The position numbers and the translations under genes were made by a program. Shown here one piece after another: positions 41,500-51,763 of a stretch of 64,000 nt of DNA. The DNA is from Chlamydiota bacterium (lineage in GTDB: Bacteria > Chlamydiota > Chlamydiia > Chlamydiales > JAAKFR01). Each line of letters starts with the position of its first letter. Within the stretch, counting starts at the first letter, position 1. The stretch spans positions 198,531 through 262,530 of the forward strand of contig JAJFLX010000017.1 of NCBI GenBank assembly GCA_021772465.1, read 5' to 3'. Under the pieces are notes generated by a model that was not told where the DNA came from, ran no database searches, and worked only from the letters and a program-made list of their open reading frames with translations.

Positions 41500-42204
41500 A
41501 TGCCAAATCCTATATTTTCCGTCGAGGAAGTTGAAAAAAAAATTGGTCTCACGTTTCGAAACAAGCAGCTGCTCTCTCTTGCTTTTACTCATCGCTCCTA
41601 CTGGAATGAACACCGCAATGAAATAGGCGGTCACAACGAGCGTCTCGAATTTTTGGGCGACTCGATTTTAGGGCTCCTTTTATCGGACTACCTCTATCGG
41701 CAATTTCCAGATAGTGATGAGGGGGAACTCTCTTCGTTTCGCGCTCTTCTTGTAAGCGCTTCAGCGTGCGCTACTTATACTCATGAGCTCCAGATCGACT
41801 CCTTTTTGCTTCTGGGAAAGGGTGAGCAGCTGAACCTCGGAAAGGGGAGAGAATCGATTCAGGCCAATCTCTTTGAAGCGCTAGTTGGAGCTCTCTATCT
41901 CGATCGGGGGTTCGAGGGGGTTCAAAAATTTCTTTTCGCTCACTTGCTCCCCCTTTTTGATGCCATTCTAGCAACCCCAGCGCGGAATTGGAAAGCTGAG
42001 CTCCAAGATTGGGTGCAGAAAAAATTCAAAGAGCCCCCTCTCTATGAAGTGGTCGAGGTAATAGGGCCCGATCATAGCAAACAATTCAGAGTACAAGTGC
42101 GTATCAACGGTGAAATTGCAGGAGAAGCTGAGGGGAGTTCAAAAAAAGAGGCGCAAATGAGAGCGGCAGAAGCTGCTTTCAAAATGATCGAGGAAGAGAG
42201 ATGA
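41500..42204 (+). CDS. rnc: Ribonuclease III
   Basis: RNase III cuts double-stranded RNA in rRNA and mRNA processing. The 234-residue product has the endonuclease domain (about 5-155) with signature ERLEFLGDSIL (47-57), and the second acidic site in LFEALVGALYLDRG, then a dsRNA-binding domain (about 160-232, ending with KKEAQMRAAEAAFKMI). Length is normal. The start is fixed by the family N-terminus (SVEEVEKKIGLTF); the upstream frame is not coding. The end overlaps radA by four bases. Confidence 0.96.
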   Translation: MPNPIFSVEEVEKKIGLTFRNKQLLSLAFTHRSYWNEHRNEIGGHNERLEFLGDSILGLLLSDYLYRQFPDSDEGELSSFRALLVSASACATYTHELQIDSFLLLGKGEQLNLGKGRESIQANLFEALVGALYLDRGFEGVQKFLFAHLLPLFDAILATPARNWKAELQDWVQKKFKEPPLYEVVEVIGPDHSKQFRVQVRINGEIAGEAEGSSKKEAQMRAAEAAFKMIEEER

Positions 42205-43568
42205 GCAAGGAAAAAAAGATTTGGAGTTGCACCACTTGTGGTCACAATCAATCCAAATGGACAGGACAGTGTCAAAGCTGCAGGGAGTGGAACACCTTTC
42301 AAGAGGAGATCGAATTCGTAGTTGAGAGCCGTTTCATTTCAAAATCTCAACTCCCCACAAAACCGGTTCGCGTCGACGAGGTTCCAATTGATGAATCACC
42401 TCGTATGTTTACGCACCTCGGTGAGCTCGATCACCTTCTCGGTGGCGGACTTGTCCCCGGGTCGCTCTCGCTCGTGGGAGGAGACCCAGGTATCGGAAAA
42501 TCTACTCTTTTGCTTCAAGCCTCCCACTCTCTGGCCAAGCAAGGGTTAACAGTGCTTTATGTGTGCGGCGAGGAGTCGGTCAGTCAAACCTCTCTCAGAG
42601 CAAGGCGGCTTGGGGTTACAAGCGAAAACCTTCTTTTGCTCTCTGAAACGAATTTCACGCTCATCAAAAAGCAGATTGATGAAGTCAGTCCTGATATCGT
42701 CATCATCGACTCGATTCAGATCATCTACAAAAGTGAAATAAACTCAGCTCCCGGTTCAGTAACTCAAGTGCGCGAAACGACAACAGAGCTCATGCACTTA
42801 GCTAAGGGGCGCGGCATCTCGATTCTAGTTATCGGCCATGTGACCAAGTCCGGAGAGATCGCTGGCCCCCGCGTTCTGGAGCATTTAGTTGACACGGTCC
42901 TCTATTTTGAAGGGGATCGTCAGCACAACTATCGGCTGATGCGGGTTGTCAAAAACCGTTTTGGTTCAACAGATGAGATCGCCGTCTTCCAGATGGCTGA
43001 GGGAGGGCTCCAACCGGTTGAAAATCCCTCAGAGCTATTTCTCGAAGAACGGATGAAAGGAAATCCAGGCTCGGTGATCATTCCTACAGTCGAAGGGTCT
43101 CGACCTATTCTTGTTGAAGTGCAAGCGCTTGTGACTGAAACGGTCTTTAGCACCCCCTCGAGGCGGTGCACAGGCCTCGACAGCAGCCGGCTCGCTCTTT
43201 TACTCGCTGTTATGGAGAAAAGACTCGGGTATGAACTTCACAAACGTGACGTATTTGTTTCTATCGCAGGAGGGCTTAAAATCACAGAGCCAGCCATCGA
43301 TCTAGGGATCGTTTTGGCGGTGGCTTCCTCTCTAACTAACCAACTGGTCGACCCCGAGACCGTGGTCATTGGAGAGGTGGGGCTTGGGGGCGAGACGAGA
43401 AGTGTTCCAAGGCTCCAAGAGCGTCTCAAAGAGGCTTCAAATCTCGGTTTCAAACGTGCTTTGATTCCTCGACGAGGAGCTCATGAGAACCAAACGATTG
43501 AAACCATTCGTATTGAACGTGTCGAGGAGGCGATTCGTGCCCTTATCGGTCAAAATAGCCGCCCGTAA
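42201..43568 (+). CDS. radA: DNA repair protein RadA
   Basis: RadA promotes branch migration in recombination. The 455-residue product has the N-terminal zinc finger (Cys10, Cys13, Cys24, Cys27), a RecA-like ATPase domain with Walker A GGDPGIGKST (about 93-102), the RadA-specific KNRFGST motif near residue 250, and a C-terminal Lon-protease-like domain (about 285-455). Length is typical. It overlaps rnc at the start and hemCD at the end, as in the C. trachomatis order rnc-radA-hemC. Confidence 0.96.
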   Translation: MSKEKKIWSCTTCGHNQSKWTGQCQSCREWNTFQEEIEFVVESRFISKSQLPTKPVRVDEVPIDESPRMFTHLGELDHLLGGGLVPGSLSLVGGDPGIGKSTLLLQASHSLAKQGLTVLYVCGEESVSQTSLRARRLGVTSENLLLLSETNFTLIKKQIDEVSPDIVIIDSIQIIYKSEINSAPGSVTQVRETTTELMHLAKGRGISILVIGHVTKSGEIAGPRVLEHLVDTVLYFEGDRQHNYRLMRVVKNRFGSTDEIAVFQMAEGGLQPVENPSELFLEERMKGNPGSVIIPTVEGSRPILVEVQALVTETVFSTPSRRCTGLDSSRLALLLAVMEKRLGYELHKRDVFVSIAGGLKITEPAIDLGIVLAVASSLTNQLVDPETVVIGEVGLGGETRSVPRLQERLKEASNLGFKRALIPRRGAHENQTIETIRIERVEEAIRALIGQNSRP

Positions 43569-44793
43569 CTCGCCTCTCTCTCGAAGTCAGGTTGCTGAAG
43601 TGGCTGCAGCACTTTCAGCGCCTTGCACTCCAATCTATACCGAGACGCATGGGGACCTCGATCAAAGCCGCTCTTTGAGAGACCTGGGCAAAACTGATTT
43701 TTTCACCCGTGAGGTTGATGCTCTTGTCCTTGAAAAGAAGGCCGATGTGGCTGTGCATTCCGCTAAAGATCTTCCCGCCTCGATCCCCGAGGGACTTCAG
43801 GTGATTGCATTGACTCCAGGTATCGACTCCTCCGATAGCTTAGTACTCCGGGAGGGAGAGACACTTTTTGCAGGAGCGCGCATTGGAGTTTCCTCTCTTG
43901 GTCGTGAAAAGCGCGCATGCTCACTCTACAAGGGCCTCATTTTTGTCGATATACGGGGTACGATTGAAAAGAGGCTCGAAAAGTTGCAGCGAAAAGAGGT
44001 CGACGGAGTCGTGATAGCTGAAGCCGCTCTCATCCGTCTTGGATTGACGCACCTCTCTCGTCTACGACTTCCAGGGCCTTCTACCCCTCTTCAAGGGAGA
44101 CTTGCAATTATCGCTAGGGTGGGTGACGCTCAGATGGAAGCACTTTTTGCCCCGTTGCGAAAAAAAATCCTCTACCTAGGGCTGGATCCTAGTCGATACG
44201 GTTTACCTGGAGAAGAGGTGACCCACACACCTGTCATTGAGACATTTCCTCTCTCTTTTAAGGTGCAAAAAGAATTCACCCACGTGCTTTTTACGAGTCG
44301 CAGTGGAGTCGACTATTTTCTGCACCACTACCCACAAGGGCTTTTTGGAAAACAGGTTCTCGCCCTCGGAGAAGCTACAGCTGCACGCCTCAAAGAGCTA
44401 GGGTACCCTCCTCAAGCAATTGCACCTGCGGCCCATGCAGAGGGGGTCGTCGAGTTGTTGCGTTCTATTGATTGGACGGGAATGTCCTTGCTCTATCCTC
44501 ACTCAGCTCTTTCGCGCCTTGTGATTGAAAGTTTTTTGAGCTCTCATGGTATCGACCATCAAGCTATTGCGATTTATTCTACAAGGGCGAGGAGGGTGAA
44601 TTTGCTTAGCTTTGATCTATTTGACGAGGTGGTATTCACGAGTCCTTCCACAGTTGATGCCCTTCAGGGCTTGCTCCCTGCTCATGAAAAGTGCCATGCA
44701 ATTGGAGAGATCACCCAAAAAGCATTGAACAAATCCTTTGGGCTCGCTTATGGTGACAAGGAAAACAAACTTCAAGGAGTTCTTCATGTCTAA
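43537..44793 (+). CDS. hemCD: Fused short HemC-HemD (porphobilinogen deaminase/uroporphyrinogen-III synthase)
   Basis: The 418-residue product joins two haem enzymes. Residues 1 to about 205 are HemC domains 1 and 2: [45 protein letters not shown] with the catalytic Asp, and [12 protein letters not shown]. HemC domain 3, which holds the cysteine that binds the dipyrromethane cofactor, is missing. From about residue 208 the protein is HemD-like ([45 protein letters not shown]). GTG 43537 lies six bases after AGGAGG. It overlaps radA at the start and sodA at the end. Confidence 0.87.
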   Translation: MPLSVKIAARNSPLSRSQVAEVAAALSAPCTPIYTETHGDLDQSRSLRDLGKTDFFTREVDALVLEKKADVAVHSAKDLPASIPEGLQVIALTPGIDSSDSLVLREGETLFAGARIGVSSLGREKRACSLYKGLIFVDIRGTIEKRLEKLQRKEVDGVVIAEAALIRLGLTHLSRLRLPGPSTPLQGRLAIIARVGDAQMEALFAPLRKKILYLGLDPSRYGLPGEEVTHTPVIETFPLSFKVQKEFTHVLFTSRSGVDYFLHHYPQGLFGKQVLALGEATAARLKELGYPPQAIAPAAHAEGVVELLRSIDWTGMSLLYPHSALSRLVIESFLSSHGIDHQAIAIYSTRARRVNLLSFDLFDEVVFTSPSTVDALQGLLPAHEKCHAIGEITQKALNKSFGLAYGDKENKLQGVLHV

Positions 44794-45418
44794 AAAATTT
44801 ACCTTGCCAGAGCTTCCCTATGACTTTAGCGCGCTCGAGCCCGTTATCAGTGGTGAGATCATGGAGCTCCACCATCAAAAACACCACAATGCCTATGTAA
44901 ATAATCTCAATATTGCTTTAGAGAAATACGAGCAAGCTGAGGCTAATGAGGATCTCACGCAGATGATCTCTCTCCAACAAGCGATTCGATTCAATGGGGG
45001 AGGGCACATTAACCACTCGATCTTTTGGACCAACCTCGCCCCTAATGGCGCGGGAGGTGGAGAGCTAGCTGGGGGTGAGCTCAAAAGATCTATTGAGGCG
45101 TGCTGGGGTTCTCTCGATCAATTTATTCAAAAATTCAATAGTATCGCGGGTCCTCTGCAAGGATCAGGCTGGTGCTGGCTCGGTTACTGCAACGCAACAA
45201 GGCGGCTTGTGATCGAACCTTGCGTCAACCAAGATCCTCTTTTTGCGACAAAAGGAGTCATCCCCCTTCTAGGAATCGATGTCTGGGAACATGCATACTA
45301 CTTGCAGTACAAAAATGTGCGCCCTGATTATCTCAAGGCAATTTGGGGTGTGGTCAACTGGCAGAATGTGGAAGAACGCTACCATGCAGCGCTAGGCACC
45401 GAGAAAGCCGCCAAGTAA
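44786..45418 (+). CDS. sodA: Superoxide dismutase, Mn/Fe type
   Basis: The enzyme converts superoxide to hydrogen peroxide and oxygen. The 210-residue product has metal ligands in [15 protein letters not shown] (His29), [11 protein letters not shown], and [16 protein letters not shown]. The NGGGHINH and [11 protein letters not shown] forms are nearer the Mn type. There is no signal peptide, so it is cytosolic. ATG 44786 follows AAGGAG. It overlaps hemCD by eight bases and lies before accD, as CT294 does before CT293. Confidence 0.95.
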   Translation: MSKKFTLPELPYDFSALEPVISGEIMELHHQKHHNAYVNNLNIALEKYEQAEANEDLTQMISLQQAIRFNGGGHINHSIFWTNLAPNGAGGGELAGGELKRSIEACWGSLDQFIQKFNSIAGPLQGSGWCWLGYCNATRRLVIEPCVNQDPLFATKGVIPLLGIDVWEHAYYLQYKNVRPDYLKAIWGVVNWQNVEERYHAALGTEKAAK

Positions 45419-45432
45419 AAAATTTATTCGGC

Positions 45433-45461
45433 TAGACGACTTGTCGTGAATGGTCTATAAT
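45433..45461 (+). promoter_or_regulatory. Promoter of accD, leaderless type
   Basis: TAGACG (45433-45438), exactly 17 bases, consensus TATAAT (45456-45461), then six bases to ATG 45468. There is no Shine-Dalgarno, and the predicted start site is the A of the ATG. Confidence 0.6.
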
Positions 45462-45467
45462 CACGGC

Positions 45468-46328
45468 ATGCGTCTATTTTCTAGAGATAAGCCGAAGATA
45501 AAAATTGAGACATCCAAAGCAGATGGCTTTAGTGGTTGGTTGAAATGCACTCATTGTCATGAGATGATTCATGCCAACGAGTTGGCCGATACTTTGAACT
45601 GCTGCCCTAAATGTGGTTACCACTACAGGCTTTCAGCCAAAGAGCGCATAGAGCTTTTGGCCGATGAAGGGACCTTCTCTGAGCTTTATGCTGATCTTCG
45701 CTCGATCGATGCTCTTTCGTTTCAAGATGCCGAGTCCTATGCCTCACGTTTAGAAAGAGCTGCAAAAAAATCAGGCGAGAGTGAGGGTGTGATTGTGGGT
45801 ACCTGCCAGCTTGAGGGTCAGCTGATTGCTCTTGGCGTGCTCAACTTCGCTTTCATGGCTGGATCGATGGGTTCAGTTGTAGGGGAGCGGCTCACTCGCT
45901 TGATCGAGCATGCCTTGGAAGAAAAAATGCCATTGGTCGTGGTTTCAGCCTCGGGGGGCGCTCGCATGCAGGAGTCTATTCTCTCTTTGATGCAGATGGC
46001 AAAAACTTCAGCAGCTCTTGCTAAGCTTCACGAGGCAGGGGTTCCTTTTATTTCTGTGCTCACCAATCCCACTTCTGGAGGGGTGACTGCCTCTTTTGCC
46101 TCCCTCGGCGATATCATCATTGCAGAGCCTGAGGCTTTGATCTGCTTTGCAGGTCCTCGAGTTGTGGAACAGGTTATTGGTCAAAAGCTTCCTGAAGGGG
46201 CGCAACGCTCTGAGTTTCTTCTCAAGCATGGGATGATCGACAGGATCGTAAAGCGAGCTGAGATGAAGAAAAATATTGCCAAGCTTCTTTTCTTTATGTC
46301 TAGCAGCGAAAAAGAAGTTGTTTGCTAG
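45468..46328 (+). CDS. accD: Acetyl-CoA carboxylase, carboxyltransferase beta subunit
   Basis: AccD with AccA transfers the carboxyl group from biotin to acetyl-CoA, giving malonyl-CoA for fatty-acid synthesis. The 286-residue product has the zinc finger (Cys27, Cys30, Cys46, Cys49) and a crotonase-like carboxyltransferase core with SASGGARMQESILSLMQMAK and TNPTSGGVTASFASLGD. Length is normal. ATG 45468 fits the family N-terminus; the frame further upstream contains the promoter. accA is not in the window. Confidence 0.96.
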   Translation: MRLFSRDKPKIKIETSKADGFSGWLKCTHCHEMIHANELADTLNCCPKCGYHYRLSAKERIELLADEGTFSELYADLRSIDALSFQDAESYASRLERAAKKSGESEGVIVGTCQLEGQLIALGVLNFAFMAGSMGSVVGERLTRLIEHALEEKMPLVVVSASGGARMQESILSLMQMAKTSAALAKLHEAGVPFISVLTNPTSGGVTASFASLGDIIIAEPEALICFAGPRVVEQVIGQKLPEGAQRSEFLLKHGMIDRIVKRAEMKKNIAKLLFFMSSSEKEVVC

Positions 46329-46384
46329 TTATTTTTAGATCAACGCAAAAAAAGTAGCGAGATAGGTGACAACTTGGGTTTTTA

Positions 46385-46413
46385 TTGACAGATGATGTCA
46401 AAATAGAGATGAT
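46385..46413 (+). promoter_or_regulatory. Putative promoter of dut, leaderless type
   Basis: A consensus TTGACA (46385-46390), 17 bases and a weaker GATGAT (46408-46413), then nine bases to ATG 46423. No Shine-Dalgarno is present; the bases before the ATG are C-rich. Confidence 0.45.
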
Positions 46414-46422
46414 CGCCCCCCT

Positions 46423-46860
46423 ATGCATCATGTAGATATTCCAGTAAGAACGGACCGCTCACTTCCCATTTATGCATCCGATGGAGCTGTAGGAGCTGAT
46501 GTGCGAGCTAATCTCACTGAGGCCTTAACGCTTATGCCGGGCAGTTCGGCCCTCATTGGAACAGGGCTTTTTTTTGAAATACCTCAGGGTTACGAGATTC
46601 AGGTGCGCCCTCGCAGTGGGCTCGCCCTTAAGAACCAGGTAACGGTGCTCAACACACCTGGCACGATAGATCCAGACTACCGGGGTGAGTTAAAAGTGAT
46701 TTTAATCAACCATGGAGTGGAGCCTTTTTGTGTGGAGCCAGAGATGCGAATCGCCCAGATTGTTGTAGCTCCTGTGGTTCAAGCTCGTTTTTTCCATGCC
46801 GAGGAGTTGAGCGAAACGGGGCGAGGAGCGGGTGGTTTTGGACATACGGGAGTGGGGTAA
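46423..46860 (+). CDS. dut: dUTP diphosphatase
   Basis: Dut hydrolyses dUTP to dUMP, keeping uracil out of DNA and supplying thymidylate synthesis. The 145-residue product has the five motifs: GAVGADVRA (I), RPRSGLALK (II), [22 protein letters not shown] (III), [10 protein letters not shown] (IV) and [11 protein letters not shown] (V). Length is normal. The start ATG 46423 fits the family start without extra residues. Order accD-dut-ptsN matches CT293-CT292-CT291. Confidence 0.96.
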   Translation: MHHVDIPVRTDRSLPIYASDGAVGADVRANLTEALTLMPGSSALIGTGLFFEIPQGYEIQVRPRSGLALKNQVTVLNTPGTIDPDYRGELKVILINHGVEPFCVEPEMRIAQIVVAPVVQARFFHAEELSETGRGAGGFGHTGVG

Positions 46861-46863
46861 AAT

Positions 46864-47352
46864 ATGTTTCCTCCTAAGCAAAGGGCTCAAAATAGCCCAC
46901 CCTCTCTACTCATATCCAAATATTTGAATGTGAACCTCATCACCCAATTAGAAGGCGATATGCGCGATGAGGCGTTAGCTGCCCTTGTCGAGCAGCTTGA
47001 TAGAGAAAAGAAACTCAGAGATAAAGAGGCCTTTTATCGTGCCATCCTCGAGCGTGAGCAGATTGTTTCGACAGGGATAGGAATGGGGGTTGCTGTTCCT
47101 CATGCCAAATTGCCTGGGTATAAGACCTTCTTTATTGCGATTGGGATCCATCAAAAAGGGATTCCCTGGGATGCTCTTGACGGGATTCCTGTGCGCCTCG
47201 TATTTATGATTGGTGGGCCTGATGATAAGCAGACTGAATATTTACAACTCCTCTCTCGCCTTACTTTAGCGATCAAGGATGAGGTGAGACGAAAAAAAAT
47301 ATTGCAATTGAACAAGCCAGAAGAGATTATTGCACTCTTCGAGGGGATTTAA
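46864..47352 (+). CDS. ptsN: PTS IIA-like nitrogen-regulatory protein PtsN
   Basis: The 162-residue product is a PTS IIA domain of the fructose/mannitol-nitrogen type, with the phospho-acceptor His80 in GVAVPHAK, and GIPWDALDGIPVRLVFMIGGPDD after it. In other bacteria PtsN regulates metabolism in response to phosphorylation by PtsP and NPr; chlamydiae lack sugar-specific PTS permeases, so the role is regulatory. It starts three bases after dut and five bases before a second PTS-type gene. Confidence 0.92.
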   Translation: MFPPKQRAQNSPPSLLISKYLNVNLITQLEGDMRDEALAALVEQLDREKKLRDKEAFYRAILEREQIVSTGIGMGVAVPHAKLPGYKTFFIAIGIHQKGIPWDALDGIPVRLVFMIGGPDDKQTEYLQLLSRLTLAIKDEVRRKKILQLNKPEEIIALFEGI

Positions 47353-47357
47353 TTGTT

Positions 47358-48026
47358 GTGGATTTAAAGACTAAAGATGTAGCAGAACTACTCAATATTT
47401 CGGAAAAAACGGTTGAAAAGTGGATTGCTGAAGGGAAGATTCCTGCTTATCAAATTGATCAGGAGTACCGTTTTAGTCCGAGCGAGATAGAAGATTGGAT
47501 CATGGAGCAGAAGCTCGGGGTTCAATTCGAGCCAGACAGGCAAGAAGCGGGAAATATGCAGTATGGACTCTACCGGGCGATCAATCGTGGTGGAGTACTC
47601 GATCAACTCCAGGGAGTTAACAAACAGCAGATCATTTCACAGACCATGGATTACATGGCGAAGAATTTTGAGCTCGACGCAGCTGTTTTGACCGATCTCT
47701 TTCTCGATCGGGAGAGGATGATGTCCACCGCTCTGGGTCATGGGATTGCTGTCCCCCATACCCGAGACTTCTTAATCGATACGCACTTTGATGTGATTAC
47801 TGTTGTCTATCCAAAGCAGCCGATAGAGTTTGGTGCGCTTGATGGAGAACCTGTCCATACGCTTTTTTTCCTATTTGCCTCAGAAGATCGTCATCACCTT
47901 CAGCTGCTTGCAAAACTTGCCCACATCAATGTGGGAGAGAGGGCTAGAGAATTTTTTAAATCAAGGCCTTCAAAACAAGAATTGCTCGATTTTATCAAGA
48001 GGTGGGAAGGCTCTCTTTCGCCCTAA
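47358..48026 (+). CDS. PTS IIA protein with N-terminal DNA-binding domain
   Basis: The 222-residue product starts at GTG 47358. Residues 1-50 form an excisionase/MerR-like winged helix-turn-helix (KTKDVAELLNISEKTVEKWIAEGKIPA, then FSPSEIEDWI), and residues about 65-222 are a PtsN-like IIA domain with His134 in GIAVPHTRD. This combination suggests a transcription regulator that responds to phosphorylation. C. trachomatis has a second ptsN-like gene at this position (CT290). It follows ptsN with a five-base gap. Downstream lies a 119-base gap holding the mnmA promoter. Confidence 0.9.
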   Translation: MDLKTKDVAELLNISEKTVEKWIAEGKIPAYQIDQEYRFSPSEIEDWIMEQKLGVQFEPDRQEAGNMQYGLYRAINRGGVLDQLQGVNKQQIISQTMDYMAKNFELDAAVLTDLFLDRERMMSTALGHGIAVPHTRDFLIDTHFDVITVVYPKQPIEFGALDGEPVHTLFFLFASEDRHHLQLLAKLAHINVGERAREFFKSRPSKQELLDFIKRWEGSLSP

Positions 48027-48108
48027 CAAAATTTTACGCGCCGATCTCATCCATAGACTCTTGTCACCGATAGATGGCCCTCAATTAATACTGGGGAAGA
48101 GCAAAAGC

Positions 48109-48137
48109 TTAACCTACTTGTCCGGTTCTGGTATACT
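48109..48137 (+). promoter_or_regulatory. Promoter of mnmA, leaderless type
   Basis: TTAACC (48109-48114), exactly 17 bases, TATACT (48132-48137), then eight bases to ATG 48146. Only AGGG lies close to the ATG, too near for a normal Shine-Dalgarno. Confidence 0.5.
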
Positions 48138-48145
48138 TGCAGGGC

Positions 48146-49186
48146 ATGGCACAAAAAACTGTAGTTGTTGGACTCTCAGGAGGGGTAGACTCCTCATTAA
48201 CCGCTCTTCTTCTCAAAGAGCGGGGGTATCGCGTGATCGGCCTTTTTATGAAAAATTGGGAAGAGGAGGGGCCGTGCCAAGCTGAGCAAGACTACTTGGA
48301 TGTGGTCTCCGTATGTGGCCAACTCGATATTCCACACTATACGGTCAATTTCACAAAAGAGTATTGGGAGGAGGTTTTCTCCGAGTGTCTCAAGGAATAT
48401 GAGGCGGGGCACACCCCGAATCCCGATATTCTGTGTAATCGTGAGATCAAATTTAAGCGTTTTTTTAACAAGGCTATGGAGCTTGGAGCGGATTATCTTG
48501 CGACGGGGCACTACTGCCGTACCCAAGAGGGGAGACTCTTGCGTGGGCTCGATTCAGGGAAAGATCAGAGTTATTTTCTTTATGCGGTAAATAGTGAAGT
48601 GCTTAAGAGAGTTCTCTTTCCACTTGGTGAGCTCAATAAGAGTGAAGTACGCGCAATGGCAAAATGCGCAGGGCTAAAGACAGCAGAGAAGCGTGACAGT
48701 ACAGGGATTTGCTTTATCGGAAAACGTAACTTCAAACCTTTTCTCTCACAGTTTATCGCCAAAAAGCCTGGAAGCTTTGAGAAGCTTTCAGGGGAGGTTG
48801 TTGGAGTGCATGAAGGGGTTGCATTCTACACCATTGGGCAAAGAAAAGGTCTCGATATTGGAGGGGCTGGGCAGGCGTGGTTTGTCGTGGGAAAAGATGT
48901 GAAGCGAAATGTTGTCTACGTTGAACAAGGGAGCGATCACCCTGCTCTTTTTAAATCGACGCTACAGGTCTTAGACGCGAGCTGGGTCTCAACAGAGCCT
49001 AATTTCCCTTTAAAATGTACAGCTAAAGTGCGTTACCGGAGCCCCGATGTGGCGTGCAAGATAGTGAAAGAAAAGAACCAACTGCGCGTTCTTTTTGATG
49101 AACCGCAGCGGGCCATAACGTCTCGGCAAGCTATTGTTTTTTACCAAGGCGAAGAGTGCCTAGGTGGAGGGACAATCGCAGTTTAA
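48146..49186 (+). CDS. mnmA: tRNA-uridine 2-sulfurtransferase
   Basis: MnmA thiolates U34 in the wobble position of Lys, Glu and Gln tRNAs. The 346-residue product has the PP-loop [15 protein letters not shown], the MKNWEEE segment, the first catalytic Cys in [19 protein letters not shown], and the second Cys in [13 protein letters not shown], then the RKGLDIGG and C-terminal beta domains. The start ATG 48146 is the family start. Its 3' end overlaps the convergent clpC by four bases. The pairing mnmA/clpC corresponds to CT287-CT286. Confidence 0.95.
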   Translation: MAQKTVVVGLSGGVDSSLTALLLKERGYRVIGLFMKNWEEEGPCQAEQDYLDVVSVCGQLDIPHYTVNFTKEYWEEVFSECLKEYEAGHTPNPDILCNREIKFKRFFNKAMELGADYLATGHYCRTQEGRLLRGLDSGKDQSYFLYAVNSEVLKRVLFPLGELNKSEVRAMAKCAGLKTAEKRDSTGICFIGKRNFKPFLSQFIAKKPGSFEKLSGEVVGVHEGVAFYTIGQRKGLDIGGAGQAWFVVGKDVKRNVVYVEQGSDHPALFKSTLQVLDASWVSTEPNFPLKCTAKVRYRSPDVACKIVKEKNQLRVLFDEPQRAITSRQAIVFYQGEECLGGGTIAV

Positions 49187-51693
49187 ACGTGCTGCGGAAT
49201 TTTTTCTTGCTCCTCAAAAATGAGCTTGTCTTTTTCCACTTTGACCAAAAAGCGTTTTCCTTCACCCGGGTGTCGAATCAAATTTTCAGCAAGAGGGTCT
49301 TCCACATACTGCTCAATCACACGACGCAAGGGACGGGCTCCCATCTCAGGTAAGTTCCCAAGCTGAACGAGTTTCCATATGGCCTCTTCCGTCAAATCGA
49401 CGTAAATATCGTGTTTGGCTAATCGCTGTTTCACTTTATCAATTTCTAGGTGAACAATCTCAGCTAGAGCCTCTTCCATAAGTGGTTTGAAGATCACTGT
49501 TCCATCAATTCGGTTTAAAAACTCAGGCTTAAGGTGCTTTTTCATCGCCCCTTCGACACGTTCGCGGATGACATCATAATCGAGCCCCCCTTTTCCATGA
49601 GAGAATCCGATCTGAGCCGTGCGGGATATAAGATCAGCGCCGAGGTTCGAAGTCATGATCACAATTGCGTGCTTGAAGTTGACCTTACGGCCGACGCTAT
49701 CGGTGAGTCGCCCCTCCTCGAGGATTTGTAGAAGAAGGTTCATCACATCGGGATGCGCTTTCTCGATCTCATCGAAAAGAACCACGCAGTAAGGGCGTTG
49801 GCGAACTTGCTCAGTGAGTTGTCCCCCTTCATCATGACCGACGTAACCTGGAGGCGATCCAGTCATGCGGCTCACTGCAAATTTTTCCATGTACTCAGAC
49901 ATGTCGACTTGAATCAGGGCATCCTCTCCCCCATACATGTGAAGTGCAAGCAATCGCGCAAGATGGGTCTTTCCCACACCAGTTGGGCCCATGAAGAGGA
50001 AAGAGCCTGTAGGGCGATTCGGATCTTTGATACCCGTTCTCCCGCGACGAATCGCGCGGCAGACGATATCGACCGCTTCATCCTGGCCGATGATCTCAGA
50101 GCGGAGTTGCTCTTCCATTTTGAGGAGCTTAGCGGTTTCAGCTTCTGTTAATTGAGTAACAGGTATACCAGTTTGATTTGCAATAACTTGGGCTACTGCT
50201 TCATCATCAACAGGTACTTGGTGCTCATCTTTTTGAGACTCCCATTCGTTGCGAATCGCTTCTAATTTTTCGCGAAGTTTTTTCTCATCGTCTCGAAGCC
50301 TCGCTGCCTTTTCATACTCCTGGGTGCTAATGGCTTTCTCTTTTGCACGTCTTGTCTCCTCAATCTGATTTTCAAGTGTTGAAATATCAGAAGGTTGATC
50401 CATCGTAGCTAACCGCATGCGAGCTCCTGCTTCATCGAGTAAATCAATCGCTTTGTCTGGAAGGAAACGGCCATGGATATAACGTTCTGAAAGAACAGCT
50501 GCAGCTTCTAGGGCTTCATCTGTTATCGAGACATTGTGATGGAGTTCATACTGTTTACGCAACCCCCGTAGAATCTCAATGGTATCGGGTACACTCGGTG
50601 GTTGAACCACAATTTTTTGAAATCTTCTTTCGAGAGCAGCATCTTTTTCGATGTGTTTTCGGTACTCATCGAGCGTTGTCGCGCCGATGCATTGTAAATC
50701 ACCTCGAGAGAGGGCCGGTTTAAGAATATTCGAAGCGTCGATAGCACCCTCAGCAGCGCCAGCACCGACGATTGTATGGAGCTCGTCGATAAAGAGGAGA
50801 ATATTTCCATTTTTTTTGATCTCATCCATCACTGCTTTGATCCGCTCTTCAAACTGCCCGCGGTATTTAGTACCTGCGATCATCAAAGCGAGATCTAAGG
50901 TGATCAATTTCTTTTTTCTTAGATTGTCTGGCACTTCACCCCGGACGATTCGATGCGCAAGACCTTCAACGATCGCGGTCTTGCCCACACCGGCCTCTCC
51001 TAAGAGTACAGGATTATTTTTTCGGCGACGGCAAAGGATTAAGATGAGACGCTCGACCTCTTTGTCACGCCCGATCACAGGATCGAGCTTATCTTCACGA
51101 CTCATCTCTGTGAGATCATGACCATAAGCGCGCAAGGCTGGGAGCTTGTCAGACCCCTTATCCATACTCTTCGGTCCTCCTCCGCCTGCAGATTGCCCGG
51201 CTGGGGGGAGTTGTAAATTAAAGGTTTCGAGCTCTTTGAGCACCTCTTTGCGCACTTCCTGAAGATCGACATTGAGATTTTCAAGTACTTGAGCTGCTAC
51301 GCCATCTGTTTGACGCAATAGGCCTAGGAGTAGGTGCTCTGTCCCGACATAGTTGTGCCCTAAATGGGCTGCCTCTTCATTAGAAAACTCAAAAACTTTT
51401 TTTACCCGTCCTGTGAGTGCCGGGTCGCCATAAACTTGAATTTCAGGGCCATAACCGACTAGACGTTCCACTTCTTGACGTACAGTTTCGAAATCTAGGC
51501 CGAGATTGCGTAACACATTGACGGCGACTCCTTGCCCTAATTTTAGAAGCCCAAGGAGGATATGTTCAGTTCCTAGGTAGTTGTGGTTGAGTCTCTGTGC
51601 CTCTTTTTTGGCTAATTTGATGACTTGTTTTGCTCGGTTCGTAAATTTATCAAACATGCGTCGTTCATCCTTTTCAAGGTCAGTAAAGTTCAT
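49183..51693 (-). CDS. clpC: ATP-dependent Clp protease ATPase subunit ClpC
   Basis: ClpC is a AAA+ unfoldase that feeds proteins to ClpP. The 836-residue product has the double N-domain (about 15-155; two HNYxGTEH repeats), a first AAA domain with GEAGVGKTA, a middle UVR/coiled-coil segment (about 425-480), a second AAA domain with [11 protein letters not shown], and a C-terminal D2-small domain. ATG 51693 has AGAGG nearby; the alternative start 51657 ([11 protein letters not shown]) is nearer to other family members. The adaptor mecA/mcsB is not in the window. Confidence 0.96.
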   Translation of the reverse strand: MNFTDLEKDERRMFDKFTNRAKQVIKLAKKEAQRLNHNYLGTEHILLGLLKLGQGVAVNVLRNLGLDFETVRQEVERLVGYGPEIQVYGDPALTGRVKKVFEFSNEEAAHLGHNYVGTEHLLLGLLRQTDGVAAQVLENLNVDLQEVRKEVLKELETFNLQLPPAGQSAGGGGPKSMDKGSDKLPALRAYGHDLTEMSREDKLDPVIGRDKEVERLILILCRRRKNNPVLLGEAGVGKTAIVEGLAHRIVRGEVPDNLRKKKLITLDLALMIAGTKYRGQFEERIKAVMDEIKKNGNILLFIDELHTIVGAGAAEGAIDASNILKPALSRGDLQCIGATTLDEYRKHIEKDAALERRFQKIVVQPPSVPDTIEILRGLRKQYELHHNVSITDEALEAAAVLSERYIHGRFLPDKAIDLLDEAGARMRLATMDQPSDISTLENQIEETRRAKEKAISTQEYEKAARLRDDEKKLREKLEAIRNEWESQKDEHQVPVDDEAVAQVIANQTGIPVTQLTEAETAKLLKMEEQLRSEIIGQDEAVDIVCRAIRRGRTGIKDPNRPTGSFLFMGPTGVGKTHLARLLALHMYGGEDALIQVDMSEYMEKFAVSRMTGSPPGYVGHDEGGQLTEQVRQRPYCVVLFDEIEKAHPDVMNLLLQILEEGRLTDSVGRKVNFKHAIVIMTSNLGADLISRTAQIGFSHGKGGLDYDVIRERVEGAMKKHLKPEFLNRIDGTVIFKPLMEEALAEIVHLEIDKVKQRLAKHDIYVDLTEEAIWKLVQLGNLPEMGARPLRRVIEQYVEDPLAENLIRHPGEGKRFLVKVEKDKLIFEEQEKIPQHV

Positions 51694-51763
51694 AATACCT
51701 CTCGGAAACTGAGCAATTCAACCTAAATCTTGTATTGCTCTATTGATTTAAGATCAGGTAAAT

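Noticed and set aside
41438..41564. N-terminal extension of the small gene divergent from rnc
   Set aside because: It would cross the rnc promoter and start codon, and the extra residues look random.
49534..51121. Plus-strand frames of up to 156 codons inside clpC
   Set aside because: They lie antisense to a full-length, unmistakable ClpC and have no family-like motifs or start signals.
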